Notes: a model not told the origin generated them from the letters alone. 64,000 nucleotides of DNA from Marinifilaceae bacterium (GCA_025210485.1 JAOARN010000047.1:1-64000); one strand, 5' to 3'; positions 19,047-28,407 are shown, numbered from the stretch's first letter. Numbers and translations: made by a program.

Positions 19047-21518
19047 CTACAACTTAACTGGACCTCCCTCCGAATCTGTGTTCCAAATATATTTATAAGG
19101 TTCATATCCATAATTAACCAAATCTGAAAAACTACGACTTAAATCTATACTGTCATCCTGTTGTTCCATTAGATTCTTTTGTTGTTTAAGTTGAGAATCA
19201 TTATCAGGTAGCTGCTGGAGCTTATTACCTTCTTCTTGCTCAACCACTTCATATGTGCGCTGAGACACTAGAAAAGCCCTCAAAGAATCATATCCGTCAC
19301 CTTTGATTTTATCTTCATCTCTAATAGTATAGCCTAAACGACAGTATTTTATGAATTTTTTATACACATCAACAGGCTTCAAACCTATTATATTTAATTC
19401 AGCAACAACATTAACGCCTTCACCAAACTGGAAATTATGTTCCTTAATCTTGGACAATATCCATTTTACATCCTGAGTTTTGTATTTAATTTCTGTAGAT
19501 TTAGAAGATTCTATAGCTAAAATCAACTTCCTTATTAAATATTTTACAACCTCCCTATATTTAATTTGATCTTCACTTTCATAAAACCCTATTAATGAAA
19601 TCATTAAACCCATACAGGCATCCATATGTTTAAATCCATATTGCTTTTCACCGAACTTGAATTTTACTTCATCATCTTGATTAGCTGCGAGCCCATCAAC
19701 TAAATTTTCTATAAACAACAGTGCTATATTACTCAACCTATATCCTCCCTGAACACTACAGCCAAATAAGAAATAATCTAAATAACTAATTTCATTAGTT
19801 ATTTGAAAAAAATCTTCATTAATCAATTTCATCGAAAGAAGAGTATTTTGATCCCATTTGCGAAAACGGGTATAAAACTTTCTAATATTAAGAATAAGCA
19901 ACATTACTTCTGAAAACTTACCTCTCTCTTCTTCCGACATGAAATTAATACTATCTGGTACTATTCCACTATATTCTTCAAATTCTTTTTTAAGACTTTT
20001 ATTCATATTCATGAATAAATCATATAATACAAAAAACACAACCTCTGCGATCCCATATTGAGAGCTCCTACTCACTATGTTCAAATCCCCTATAAAAGCT
20101 CTCACACTTTTCAGAACCTCAAAATTTATTACTTTGTTGATTTCGTACTCTTTAAATTGATCACATTGCTTACTTAATCGTATTATCGACTCAATCCACC
20201 TAAAACCCTTTTCCGCTCCAATCTCATTATGAAATTTTAATTTTAAATTTTCAAATTCATCCTTTTCTTTTTGTGGTTCTTTTTTGTGTTCCAGTTTTAG
20301 ATTACCAAAATAATCAGTTATTCTATTTTCAATTAAAGGAAATAAGTATAACAAACTCCCATATATCGCCTTATCAGGTCTTAATACGCCAGCATTTTTT
20401 TCTGCTATTGTTTTAGCAAAACCCTGTTCTACTGAAGTTTCCATGAAATCACAGCACATAGTTGGTTTATTCAGAAATTCCAAAACCTCAGAAGACTTAA
20501 CTAAAGTCATAATTCCACCACTCACATTTATAGTATACAAAACCTCACAACTATCAGGCAAAACTCTTAAATTAAAACTAGTTTCTTTATTATGAAAAAA
20601 TACATAATAATACTCGCCTTTACCTATATCATTAACTTGATTTTGCCCCAACGGAATTTGTTGTAAGCCTTGTTCTTTTGGCATACCGGGATCTATCATG
20701 AGGTTTTTATTGATTCCTACACCCGACTTAGCTACTCCCACCTTCCCTTCTCCATTTATATTTCTTCTAGAGGAAGCAGCAGCTGGACTTTGGAGCATTT
20801 GAACCTCTGTATCAATTTTTCCACCAGGACCTTCTCCTTGTTTTTGTTCTTTATTCTCTTCGTAAGTTTTACCTAGCTTTTGTTTCACCCAACCTAAAAC
20901 CCTACCTACATAAGAAATAGGATAATAACATCTGAATAAATCAAACATCTTTTGACAACACAATTTATTAGTCTTAACAAATAACTCGTTACTCCAATTA
21001 TATTGATCCTTTTTTCCATTAGAATCATTCAACGAAATATCGATCCATGTCAAAAGAACAACACCAGGAGATACTTTCCCTTTATCATCCTTGAGCTTAT
21101 ATTCGTTCTTGATAAACTCATCAATAATTCCACTTAACAAGCTATAAAAGACAAAATGGTCAGCTTTGGAAATAATTCTTCGAATAAGCAATGAAACATA
21201 CACAAAACAATCTCCGTCCATTACATTATCCACAAAGCTGCTTATAGCACCTTCTAAAAACTCCGTATAATCCCTATAACCAATGACAATTTGAGGTTCT
21301 ATTTTTTTTTGTGCGCTTATACCCTTACCATCCTTTAGGTCATCTTTAACATCACCTCCTTCAATTTTATTTGAAACTAAAGATTCAGGCTTTTTATTTT
21401 GCAATAAACTCGATTTTCCTCCACTCACACCTGACACACTAACCAGATCACCACCTTTTTCTTGAATTCTATTATTAACTGAGCCTTTAATTTGCTTTTG
21501 TTTTTCCTGTTGATTCAT
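19047..21518 (-). CDS. Orphan 823-residue protein of unknown function
   Basis: I recognise no family. The protein has no signal peptide, lipobox or membrane helix and is probably cytoplasmic. Residues 1-70 are polar and low-complexity (Gln/Lys/Gly/Ser-rich). About 75-210 is a predicted helical block (FLEGAISSFVDNVMDGD to VKQKLGKTY). About 215-300 is another disordered Gly/Gln/Pro-rich linker. About 300-345 looks beta-rich (EYYYVFFHNKETSFNLRVL), and about 390-740 is mostly helical. The last 70 residues are again Gln/acidic and end in GGPVKL. The alternation of helical blocks and disordered linkers resembles scaffold or secreted-effector proteins, but that is only an analogy. It is flanked by the rocD terminator and a 421-bp AT-rich gap, with no operon partner. 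Confidence 0.7.
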   Translation of the reverse strand: MNQQEKQKQIKGSVNNRIQEKGGDLVSVSGVSGGKSSLLQNKKPESLVSNKIEGGDVKDDLKDGKGISAQKKIEPQIVIGYRDYTEFLEGAISSFVDNVMDGDCFVYVSLLIRRIISKADHFVFYSLLSGIIDEFIKNEYKLKDDKGKVSPGVVLLTWIDISLNDSNGKKDQYNWSNELFVKTNKLCCQKMFDLFRCYYPISYVGRVLGWVKQKLGKTYEENKEQKQGEGPGGKIDTEVQMLQSPAAASSRRNINGEGKVGVAKSGVGINKNLMIDPGMPKEQGLQQIPLGQNQVNDIGKGEYYYVFFHNKETSFNLRVLPDSCEVLYTINVSGGIMTLVKSSEVLEFLNKPTMCCDFMETSVEQGFAKTIAEKNAGVLRPDKAIYGSLLYLFPLIENRITDYFGNLKLEHKKEPQKEKDEFENLKLKFHNEIGAEKGFRWIESIIRLSKQCDQFKEYEINKVINFEVLKSVRAFIGDLNIVSRSSQYGIAEVVFFVLYDLFMNMNKSLKKEFEEYSGIVPDSINFMSEEERGKFSEVMLLILNIRKFYTRFRKWDQNTLLSMKLINEDFFQITNEISYLDYFLFGCSVQGGYRLSNIALLFIENLVDGLAANQDDEVKFKFGEKQYGFKHMDACMGLMISLIGFYESEDQIKYREVVKYLIRKLILAIESSKSTEIKYKTQDVKWILSKIKEHNFQFGEGVNVVAELNIIGLKPVDVYKKFIKYCRLGYTIRDEDKIKGDGYDSLRAFLVSQRTYEVVEQEEGNKLQQLPDNDSQLKQQKNLMEQQDDSIDLSRSFSDLVNYGYEPYKYIWNTDSEGGPVKL

Positions 21519-21939
21519 ATTTTTTTATTTTTTATTCATACTGATTTTTATCTCACATAATAAAATTAAGACAAAAAAAAATCCGAACACATAAGAAATA
21601 TTGCCTTTCATATAAAACACTATTCACAACAGATTAAAAACATGAACAATAGAGCTAATGAATAGAATTTATTAAATATTATAACAACCACACATACAAA
21701 CAATAAACAAGAAACTAAAACACAATTAGTTAAAGTATCTAAAAATAAACAACAGCTACTAAAAAATACAATCACATCTACATTTAAAAATAAACATATC
21801 AGTTTAAAAAGAATAAGCTATTTTAAACTACGGAAAAAACAGGAACAGAACTGAAATCAAATCCAAAAGATAAATTATTATATTAATCGAAAAAATAATA
21901 GCTTTACAAGCTAATAATAAAATCGAAATTTATTTTAAA
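21519..21939. other. Divergent intergenic region, orphan gene / M3 peptidase
   Basis: A 421-bp, very AT-rich spacer between divergently transcribed genes. I see no ORF, palindrome or convincing promoter pair in it. Confidence 0.4.
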
Positions 21940-23970
21940 ATGAAAAATATACTATTAAATACAGAAGTAATTAAACAAGAAATACTTGATTTCAATAAAC
22001 TTCAAATTTCAGACTATCAAGAAGCGATAACCCACTATATAAGCAATGCAGAAAAGGAAATAGAGATGATTTGCTCAAATAAGGAAGAGCCAAATTTCTC
22101 AAACACTATTGAGGGAATCGAAAACATAGGATTAAATCTAGATAAAGTAACCGCTTATTTTTTTAATCTAAATTATGCCAACACAAGTACAGAATTACAA
22201 AAAGCAAGTCAAGAGATATCACCAGCATTATCAGATTTTTCAAATAGTATATATCTAAACTCTGAACTATTCGAAAAAGTCAAGAAAGTTTATGCAGAAA
22301 AAGAATCACTTGACTTAAATACAGAACAAAACAGTCTTTTAGAGAATTGCTATCAGGCTTTTATCAGAACAGGCATAGGACTTTCAGATAAAGACAAAGC
22401 AGAATATAAAGAAATATCCAAGAAACTATCAAAACTAAGTCTACAGTTTCAAGAAAACGTACTAGCAACAACTAATGATTTTCAATTACACTTAACAAAT
22501 GAAGCTGATATATCAGGAATCCCATCAACAGCTTTAGATCAAGCTTCCAAATTAGCTAAGGAAAACAACAAAGAAGGTTGGATTTTCACCCTTCATTTTC
22601 CTAGTTATATGCCTTTTATAAAATATGCAGACAATCGAGAATTAAGAAAGGTAATGCATATTGCATACAGCTCTCGATGCTTCGATGATAAATACTGCAA
22701 CAAGAACAATATAAAAGAAATAGTCAATTTAAGACTTCGAAAAGCACAGTTACTCGGGTACAAAAACTATGCTGACTACGTGTTAGAAATGCGAATGGCA
22801 AAAAGCTCAAAAAATGTTAACGAGTTTTTGGAAGAATTACTAAACTCATCTATTGAATTTGCAAAACAAGACTTAAAAGAAGTTCAAGAATTTGCAAAAA
22901 GCATAGGATTTAAAGACGAAATACAAAAATGGGATTGGGCTTATTTTTCAGAAAAACTACTAAAAGAAAAATATTCAATCGATGATGAGCTTACTCGACC
23001 ATACTTCAAACTAGAAAATGTAATTGCTGGTGTTTTTGATTTAGCGAATAAGCTATATGATATTAGATTTGAAATTGACACGAGCCTTCCTAAATACCAC
23101 AGGGATGTTTTAACTTATAGAGTATACGACAAGGAAAATAATTTCTTATCATATTTCTATGCAGATTTTCATCCCCGACCAGAAAAACAAGGAGGTGCAT
23201 GGATGACATCATTCACAGAGCAATACATTAACAATGGCACCGACCATAGACCTCATGTATCTATAGTATGTAATTTTATCGAAGCTAGTGACAATAGACC
23301 TTCACTATTATCATTCTCTGAATTTACGACCCTGCTTCACGAATTCGGTCATGCTCTACATGGTATGCTTACTCGCTGCACCTACCGCAGTCTATCGGGG
23401 ACAAATGTATTTAGAGATTTTGTTGAGTTACCTTCGCAGTTTATGGAGAATTTTGCCTTCGAAAAACAATGGATTGTAAATATTGCAAAACATTATCAGA
23501 CAGAAAAAGCTATGCCTTCAGACATGATAGATAATATCATTAAAAGTGCAAATTTCCAGAGCGGATATCAATTTACCCGACAAATTAGCTTTGGATTAAA
23601 TGACATGGCATGGCATAGTATAGAAGCAGAACAGGATTTTGATATTATCAAATTTGAAAATGATGCCATGGCTAAAACCGACTTATTCGAAAGCGTAGAA
23701 AACACTTGCATGAGCACAGCTTTTTCACATATTTTTGGAGGTGGATATGCAGCTGGATACTATGGCTACAAATGGGCAGAAGTGTTGGATGCCGACGCAT
23801 TTGAAGCTTTTAAAGAAAATGGAATTTTTGATAAGAAAACTGCTGATTTATTCAGAGAAAACATACTTGAAACTGGCAGCACTGAATCACCTGAAATACT
23901 TTATAGAAAATTTAGAGGGCGAGATGCAAAAATTGATGCTTTGCTAAAAAGGAGTGGGCTTGTAAAATAA
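21940..23970 (+). CDS. M3-family zinc metallopeptidase (oligopeptidase A / Dcp-like)
   Basis: A 676-residue M3 peptidase, the normal length for the Dcp/oligopeptidase A group. The zinc site is HEFGH at residues 467-471 within LLHEFGHALHGMLTRCTY, and the third zinc-ligand region (FRDFVELPSQFMENF) follows 25 residues later. The substrate-binding Tyr/Gly loop is present near the C-terminus (GGGYAAGYYGYKWAEVLDAD). There is no signal peptide, so it should act in the cytoplasm, trimming short peptides. It is monocistronic, with a shared terminator before the convergent cold-shock gene. Confidence 0.93.
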   Translation: MKNILLNTEVIKQEILDFNKLQISDYQEAITHYISNAEKEIEMICSNKEEPNFSNTIEGIENIGLNLDKVTAYFFNLNYANTSTELQKASQEISPALSDFSNSIYLNSELFEKVKKVYAEKESLDLNTEQNSLLENCYQAFIRTGIGLSDKDKAEYKEISKKLSKLSLQFQENVLATTNDFQLHLTNEADISGIPSTALDQASKLAKENNKEGWIFTLHFPSYMPFIKYADNRELRKVMHIAYSSRCFDDKYCNKNNIKEIVNLRLRKAQLLGYKNYADYVLEMRMAKSSKNVNEFLEELLNSSIEFAKQDLKEVQEFAKSIGFKDEIQKWDWAYFSEKLLKEKYSIDDELTRPYFKLENVIAGVFDLANKLYDIRFEIDTSLPKYHRDVLTYRVYDKENNFLSYFYADFHPRPEKQGGAWMTSFTEQYINNGTDHRPHVSIVCNFIEASDNRPSLLSFSEFTTLLHEFGHALHGMLTRCTYRSLSGTNVFRDFVELPSQFMENFAFEKQWIVNIAKHYQTEKAMPSDMIDNIIKSANFQSGYQFTRQISFGLNDMAWHSIEAEQDFDIIKFENDAMAKTDLFESVENTCMSTAFSHIFGGGYAAGYYGYKWAEVLDADAFEAFKENGIFDKKTADLFRENILETGSTESPEILYRKFRGRDAKIDALLKRSGLVK

Positions 23971-23976
23971 GATAAT

Positions 23977-24037
23977 AAAAAAGGGAGGTTATAAGTTGTA
24001 AAAGATGACTTGGTAATATCTCCCTCCCTTTTCTTTT
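23977..24037. terminator. Bidirectional terminator between M3 peptidase and cold-shock gene
   Basis: AAAAAAGGGAGG (23977-23988) pairs with CCTCCCTTTT (24023-24032) across a 34-nt loop. A-runs and T-runs lie on the outer sides. It lies between two convergent genes and would serve both. Confidence 0.75.
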
Positions 24038-24051
24038 TAAAACAATAATAA

Positions 24052-24321
24052 TTAAACTGAAACTTCTGAATTTGTGTATACTGATCTAGCATTATCATGA
24101 TTTGATTCTGCTTCACCTGTTATTTCAATTTTAATTGCTTTCAATTGTCCTTCTTTTTTACCTTGAACTGTTTCATAAGAAACTAAATCATTCTCCGAAG
24201 GTACATTCTCACGATTATTCAATCCAGTACAATGAAAGAAAATATCCGATGCTGTTTCATTCTCGATAATAAATCCGAATCCTTTTTCTTTGTTGTAAAA
24301 CTTAATTTTTCCAGTTGGCAT
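24052..24321 (-). CDS. Cold-shock-domain protein (CspA-like)
   Basis: An 89-residue protein, most of it one cold-shock OB fold. The RNP1-like motif is KGFGFIIENE, and RNP2 is DIFFHCTGL (usual form DVFVH). GKIKFYNKEKGFGF is the canonical start. The last 20 residues form a polar tail (ESNHDNARSVYTNSEVSV), longer than in minimal CspA. Proteins of this family bind single-stranded RNA and DNA and act as RNA chaperones. It is monocistronic. Confidence 0.92.
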   Translation of the reverse strand: MPTGKIKFYNKEKGFGFIIENETASDIFFHCTGLNNRENVPSENDLVSYETVQGKKEGQLKAIKIEITGEAESNHDNARSVYTNSEVSV

Positions 24322-24858
24322 TTTCTAATTTTTTAAAAGTTATTATTAATTAAATTTAGCGAATAATAATTAATTATGAAAAAAAAATATTTCACAGACA
24401 AATTACGAAAATCAGCTTAATAATTAACTTACAACAACATAACAATAGATACTTATTACCAAGATTAAACAAGCTAGCGTAATTTTATATATTTATGTTT
24501 ATGTATTTTTAACAAAACAGCATTTTGGATATTATAAAATACCACATCGTTTAAAACTATATCACAGGTATAATAAATTACATTATGCATAGCGCTATTT
24601 TTTTGCTAATCTATACATCTACTTATAGAAGAAATTCAATATGATTCGCATAAATCTAGCTCTGCCAAATTTCAACTCTTGTTTTCCCTTGGGATAATCA
24701 AAAGTTCTAGTATTTTAAACACACTAATCACACAACAACATTGCTCGCAGATAAACTTTAGCTAAGTATACAACAGGGACTTTTTATTAAAAAAAAATCT
24801 TCCGCTTAGAATAGACATTCATAAACAGAAGATAGTATAATTATAATATGACAGCAGA
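24322..24858. other. Long intergenic region upstream of cold-shock gene
   Basis: 537 bp with no ORF. The left part must carry the cold-shock gene's promoter and probably a long leader, as is common for csp genes, but no clear fold was seen. The right end carries the terminator of the zinc-ribbon gene (24788-24833). Confidence 0.4.
24788..24833 (-). terminator. Intrinsic terminator of the ABC/GTPase operon
   Basis: On the minus strand an 8-bp stem (24826-24833 with 24797-24804, one G-U pair) is followed directly by a run of T. It lies 26 bp after the zinc-ribbon gene's stop, marking the end of the four-gene operon. Confidence 0.7.
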
Positions 24859-25101
24859 TTAATAATCAATACCTGCTGACATTACATTATTGGGATCAAA
24901 GGCATGGCAAGGGGTCACTCCATGAACCATTCCGCAACTGGGACAACTTGCCTCGAACTCTTCCATCACAAACTCTTTTTCACAAGAGTGACAATTAATC
25001 TCTAATGGTACTGGAATTAACTGATCCGAGAAGCCCATCATTCTAATTTTGTCAACAATTTGTTTTCCGTTGGTAAACCCACCTGTACATCCATCATGCA
25101 T
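24859..25101 (-). CDS. Small zinc-ribbon protein, last gene of the ABC/GTPase operon
   Basis: 80 residues. A conserved-looking N-terminus (DGCTGGFTNGKQIVDKIRMM) precedes a zinc ribbon with Cys pairs in INCHSCEKEF and EASCPSCGMVHG, then TPCHAFDP. I recall similar small proteins beside comparable ABC/GTPase genes in anaerobes, but no function is known to me. It lies 110 bp downstream of the ABC ATPase, just before the terminator. The gap is long enough for an extra promoter. It probably binds Zn or Fe and interacts with the operon's other Cys-rich member, the GTPase; that is inference. Confidence 0.75.
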   Translation of the reverse strand: MHDGCTGGFTNGKQIVDKIRMMGFSDQLIPVPLEINCHSCEKEFVMEEFEASCPSCGMVHGVTPCHAFDPNNVMSAGIDY

Positions 25102-25211
25102 ATCAATATCTCCTATATGTTTTATTTATTTTTGTAATCTGTTTTAAACAACCAATAATATTTTATTGTTTATGAATTATTTCTGAAATTTAAGAAGTGG
25201 TTTATCGCAAT

Positions 25212-26249
25212 TCAGAAATCCAAATCAGATTTTTGAATTTCTGAACCATTTCTGATTCTATGTCTTAAACCTTGAATCATATCATCTATCCTATGAAGAT
25301 CCTTCAATAAATTTCGTTCTGACTCCTTGGTATTAATAATCTTATCAATCCCTCCATTTTTAATAACTATTCTTCTATCACCCATCAATGCCAAAATAGG
25401 ATCATGAGTTGCCATAAGTACAATTTTTTCTTCATTTATTAAAAGATCCAAGGCTTTTTTTCTATCGATACCAGCATTTTCTATTTCATCGATTAATATT
25501 ATTGGAGATTTACTCAATATAGCTGTATCGGCTATCATTAAAGCCCGAGATTGACCTCCACTCAAACCTGTTATTTGGCTATTTTTATCAAACTTCTCGC
25601 CTGACAATATATTTGCCTGTTCAATTATTCTATCAATAATATTCTCTGGATTCTCCACCATTCGGCTCTGAGCATGCAATTCCAAAAACTCATATACAGA
25701 CAAATCCATTATAAAATTCATATTCTGAGATAATTGAGCAACTAACTTATTACCTGCATATTTCTGTCTTTGAGAATTTGAATCATCATCATTAATCAAT
25801 ATTTTTCTGTTAGTAGGTGTATCACAATTAGCTATCCATTCTATATCCGCTAATAGTCTACTCTTACCCGAACCTGTTGGTCCAACTATACAGATGATTT
25901 CACTTTTTTTTATCTCTATTTTATCAAACTTTTCAGCTTCTCCCAATTTATTATTTCCTGCTATAATGCTTATTGACTGAATATCATCCCGACCATCCTC
26001 GCCCATAAACTCAAGAACTTGAGAAATATGAAGAGCAAGATCAGATAAAAGATCCGCCTTAGAAATACCATAATTCTCCTGCTCTATATCATCATCAAGA
26101 AACGAAAATAAATCAGAAAACTTCTTATCCCTATTTTTAGTTAGGTCAACTGGAAATCTAGATAAAAAATCTTCAATAAAACTATATCTGTCAATTAAAT
26201 CCCCAAGCGTATCGTTATTAAGTTGAGAGAGTATATTATTCTTATTCAT
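25212..26249 (-). CDS. ABC-type ATPase with N-terminal DUF1858-like domain
   Basis: 345 residues. The first 80 are a small helical domain (LGDLIDRYSFIEDFLSRF) resembling the DUF1858 fold at the start of the operon's binding protein. An ABC nucleotide-binding domain follows: Walker A GPTGSGKS (123-130), signature LSGGQ (229-233), Walker B ILIDE (251-255) and switch His282 (MATHDP). No membrane-spanning subunit is fused or encoded nearby, so transport is unlikely unless a distant permease is used. It starts 25 bp after the GTPase gene. Permease-less ABC ATPases such as SufC or PhnK/L act in cofactor assembly or as scaffolds, which is a plausible analogy here. Confidence 0.85.
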   Translation of the reverse strand: MNKNNILSQLNNDTLGDLIDRYSFIEDFLSRFPVDLTKNRDKKFSDLFSFLDDDIEQENYGISKADLLSDLALHISQVLEFMGEDGRDDIQSISIIAGNNKLGEAEKFDKIEIKKSEIICIVGPTGSGKSRLLADIEWIANCDTPTNRKILINDDDSNSQRQKYAGNKLVAQLSQNMNFIMDLSVYEFLELHAQSRMVENPENIIDRIIEQANILSGEKFDKNSQITGLSGGQSRALMIADTAILSKSPIILIDEIENAGIDRKKALDLLINEEKIVLMATHDPILALMGDRRIVIKNGGIDKIINTKESERNLLKDLHRIDDMIQGLRHRIRNGSEIQKSDLDF

Positions 26250-26274
26250 TTTGTTTGATTTATTAAATTAAGGA

Positions 26275-26958
26275 CTAATCTAAATCTATTTTTCTAACAT
26301 TGCCCATTTGAAAGGATTTCCCTATTCTAGTTTCGCCCAAACAATATGAACACATAGCTGAAGGCATTGAAAAACGGAGTTTAGAACCAATAAGTGTCTC
26401 AGTATGGACTGATTCCTGCTCCAACAAATTAGCTAATTCGGCAGCACCCTGACCTGTTAGACCATTAATATGCATAACAAATGCATTAGGATTTACAGCA
26501 CTTACCCTTGAAGAAAACACCTCTCTCTCGGCTTGAGAAACTATATCCCCCTTAGTAATAACTACAGCATCAGCTGTTTTAAGCATTGGTCCTATTTTTT
26601 TGGGAGTATTGATACCACTTAAATTATCGATGACACATATAGCCTTAACTTCTTTAATATAAGGAGAACAACGATTACATAAGCCAGCACTCTCTGTAAT
26701 TAAGATATCTAAATTATTCTTCTTACCCCAAGTCACAACCTCTTCAATATTACTAACAAAATAATGATCGGGACAAAGAGAACCAGACAATCCTTTCTTT
26801 ACAAGCACACCTGCTTTTTCATATAATTTATCATCGTCGGTGTAAAGACAATCAAATTTCACCACACCTATCTTTTCACTTTTAAAAGACTTAATCAACT
26901 TTAATATCACGGATGTTTTCCCTGATGAAGGAGGTCCTGAAAATGTATATAATTTCAT
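26275..26958 (-). CDS. HypB/UreG-like P-loop GTPase with CxxC motifs
   Basis: 227 residues of SIMIBI-class P-loop GTPase. It has a Walker A-type loop GPPSSGKTS (8-16), a switch region around DCLYTDDD, Walker B-like ILITESAG (about 85-92) and a guanine-specificity motif VITKGD (about 133-138). HypB, UreG and CobW deliver metals using GTP. This one carries CNRC (94-97), CSYC (203-206) and Cys62, so it could hold a metal or Fe-S centre. It sits between the binding-protein gene (46 bp) and the ABC ATPase gene (25 bp). No hydrogenase or urease genes are nearby, so the client is a different, unknown enzyme or cofactor. Confidence 0.82.
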   Translation of the reverse strand: MKLYTFSGPPSSGKTSVILKLIKSFKSEKIGVVKFDCLYTDDDKLYEKAGVLVKKGLSGSLCPDHYFVSNIEEVVTWGKKNNLDILITESAGLCNRCSPYIKEVKAICVIDNLSGINTPKKIGPMLKTADAVVITKGDIVSQAEREVFSSRVSAVNPNAFVMHINGLTGQGAAELANLLEQESVHTETLIGSKLRFSMPSAMCSYCLGETRIGKSFQMGNVRKIDLD

Positions 26959-27004
26959 ACGAATAACATATTACAAAATAAAACTTATAAAAAACAACTT
27001 GATC

Positions 27005-28261
27005 TTATTTAAACCCAAACTTTAGATTTTTGAGAAAATTAGACTTTCTATCCTCAATCTCCGTTTTAAATATCTCATCACATTTTAAAATTAAGTCTCC
27101 TATATTATTATTGTTAATGTACTCCCAACCCATCCACATAAATTTATTCTGTTTAGGAATATTATTGTCAACATTTGGATTTACACTAGGAAATAAGCCT
27201 TGATGCGAAAGAATTTCTCCTATTTCGGTTGAAGACATAAAATCTATTAGTTTTTGAGTCTTCTCAAGACTAGATTTTTTAGTCAACATAAATATCGGAC
27301 TAATAATTGCACCATCCTCTGGCCATACGACTTTCATTTTACCACCAGGCTTAATCATTTTTGTAAAAAAGTATGGCATAATACTCACCAAAGGTCTATT
27401 TTGCTTTCTGCTTTCCGTTTTTATCATCTGTGAAGGATGTAAATCCTCTTGCATACAAGATGCTAATTTCTTAACAGCTTTCTCGCCATACTCTTTATTA
27501 ATGTGTAATAAAATAGAATTAAACAAATCAAAGTCACCTACAGGAAGACTAATACTATTTTCATATTCGGGCTTAAGAATATCTGCCCATGAATTTGGTA
27601 TCTCTCTACCATTCAGTTCATCTGTATTAACCAAAAACACTGCTGGAACAACTGCCAATAAAGAATATTGATTATTAGGATCTTTCAACTGAATATAGTC
27701 GTTATTGAAATCTGTATTATATGACTCATAAGCTAAAGAAGAAGAAAATCCATTACTGAATTTACGAATCATTTTTTCGTCAAAAAACAAATCAAAACCT
27801 GCTGAGACAAAAACATCAGGCATATTATCAATAGATTCCCAAATCTGTTTATTCTCAACCAACCAATCAACTCCCATTGATGCAGCCTTTAATTCAGCAA
27901 GTATTTTATGATTATTTTCACTTTCATAATCGGAGATAAATTCAGACAGCTTCTCCTGTAATGGAATTCGAACAGGACATGGCAAAAGTCCTTTTATACT
28001 TATATCGGATGAACTTTGAACTAGTTGATTATTCTCCAACTCATTCTCTATATATGATTCCAACTGCTTACAAAACTGAATCGTATCATATTTTTTTATT
28101 TTAATCGCATTTTCTAAACTTAAGCTTTTCCCTACACTTTCAAGTTTTGACTTATCAGATAAATTAGGGAAGCCATTTTTAGATAAAAATATAATTAAAA
28201 AAGGATACTTAGTACAAATATCATATAATGATTCGCTTAGCTTAAAATATTTATTTTCCAT
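27005..28261 (-). CDS. Cytosolic substrate-binding-like protein with N-terminal DUF1858-like domain
   Basis: 418 residues. Residues 1-70 (SLYDICTKYPFLIIFLSKNG) resemble DUF1858. About 90-400 resembles a type-II periplasmic binding protein of the ferric-iron/polyamine group (DVFVSAGFDLFFDEKM, NSWADILKPEYENSISLPVGD, LIDFMSSTEIGEILSHQGLFP). There is no signal peptide or lipobox, although true solute-binding proteins are exported, so this one should be cytosolic. It is the first gene of the operon. Its promoter carries a Bacteroidota -7 box and a Crp/Fnr-type palindrome. It may sense or hold a small ligand for the GTPase/ABC pair; that is inference. Confidence 0.75.
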   Translation of the reverse strand: MENKYFKLSESLYDICTKYPFLIIFLSKNGFPNLSDKSKLESVGKSLSLENAIKIKKYDTIQFCKQLESYIENELENNQLVQSSSDISIKGLLPCPVRIPLQEKLSEFISDYESENNHKILAELKAASMGVDWLVENKQIWESIDNMPDVFVSAGFDLFFDEKMIRKFSNGFSSSLAYESYNTDFNNDYIQLKDPNNQYSLLAVVPAVFLVNTDELNGREIPNSWADILKPEYENSISLPVGDFDLFNSILLHINKEYGEKAVKKLASCMQEDLHPSQMIKTESRKQNRPLVSIMPYFFTKMIKPGGKMKVVWPEDGAIISPIFMLTKKSSLEKTQKLIDFMSSTEIGEILSHQGLFPSVNPNVDNNIPKQNKFMWMGWEYINNNNIGDLILKCDEIFKTEIEDRKSNFLKNLKFGFK

Positions 28262-28282
28262 CTTTTTAAAATTTATTTATGA

Positions 28283-28290
28283 CAAAACTA
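28283..28290 (-). promoter_or_regulatory. -7 promoter box of the ABC/GTPase operon
   Basis: On the minus strand this reads TAGTTTTG, an exact match to the Bacteroidota -7 consensus TAnnTTTG, 22 bp before the first gene's ATG. There is no TTTG at the expected -33 position. Instead a palindrome sits there, as expected for an activator-dependent promoter. Confidence 0.5.
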
Positions 28291-28311
28291 TAATAAGATT
28301 AGCTTATAAAA

Positions 28312-28327
28312 TGTAACATTAGTTACA
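28312..28327. promoter_or_regulatory. Crp/Fnr-type palindromic operator
   Basis: The 16-bp sequence TGTAACATTAGTTACA has perfect 6-bp arms (TGTAAC/GTTACA) around a 4-bp spacer. Its centre is about 58 bp upstream of the first ATG and about 40-41 bp upstream of the start predicted from the -7 box, the classic class-II activator position. The geometry fits a Crp/Fnr-family regulator, with the HcpR nitrosative-stress type one candidate. The regulator itself is not in the window. Confidence 0.5.
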
Positions 28328-28407
28328 ATACGATATTTTTAATCTTATATTTCAACATAAGGTCTATACACCTACTAATCTGTATTTTACAAATCTAAAT
28401 AAGGCTT

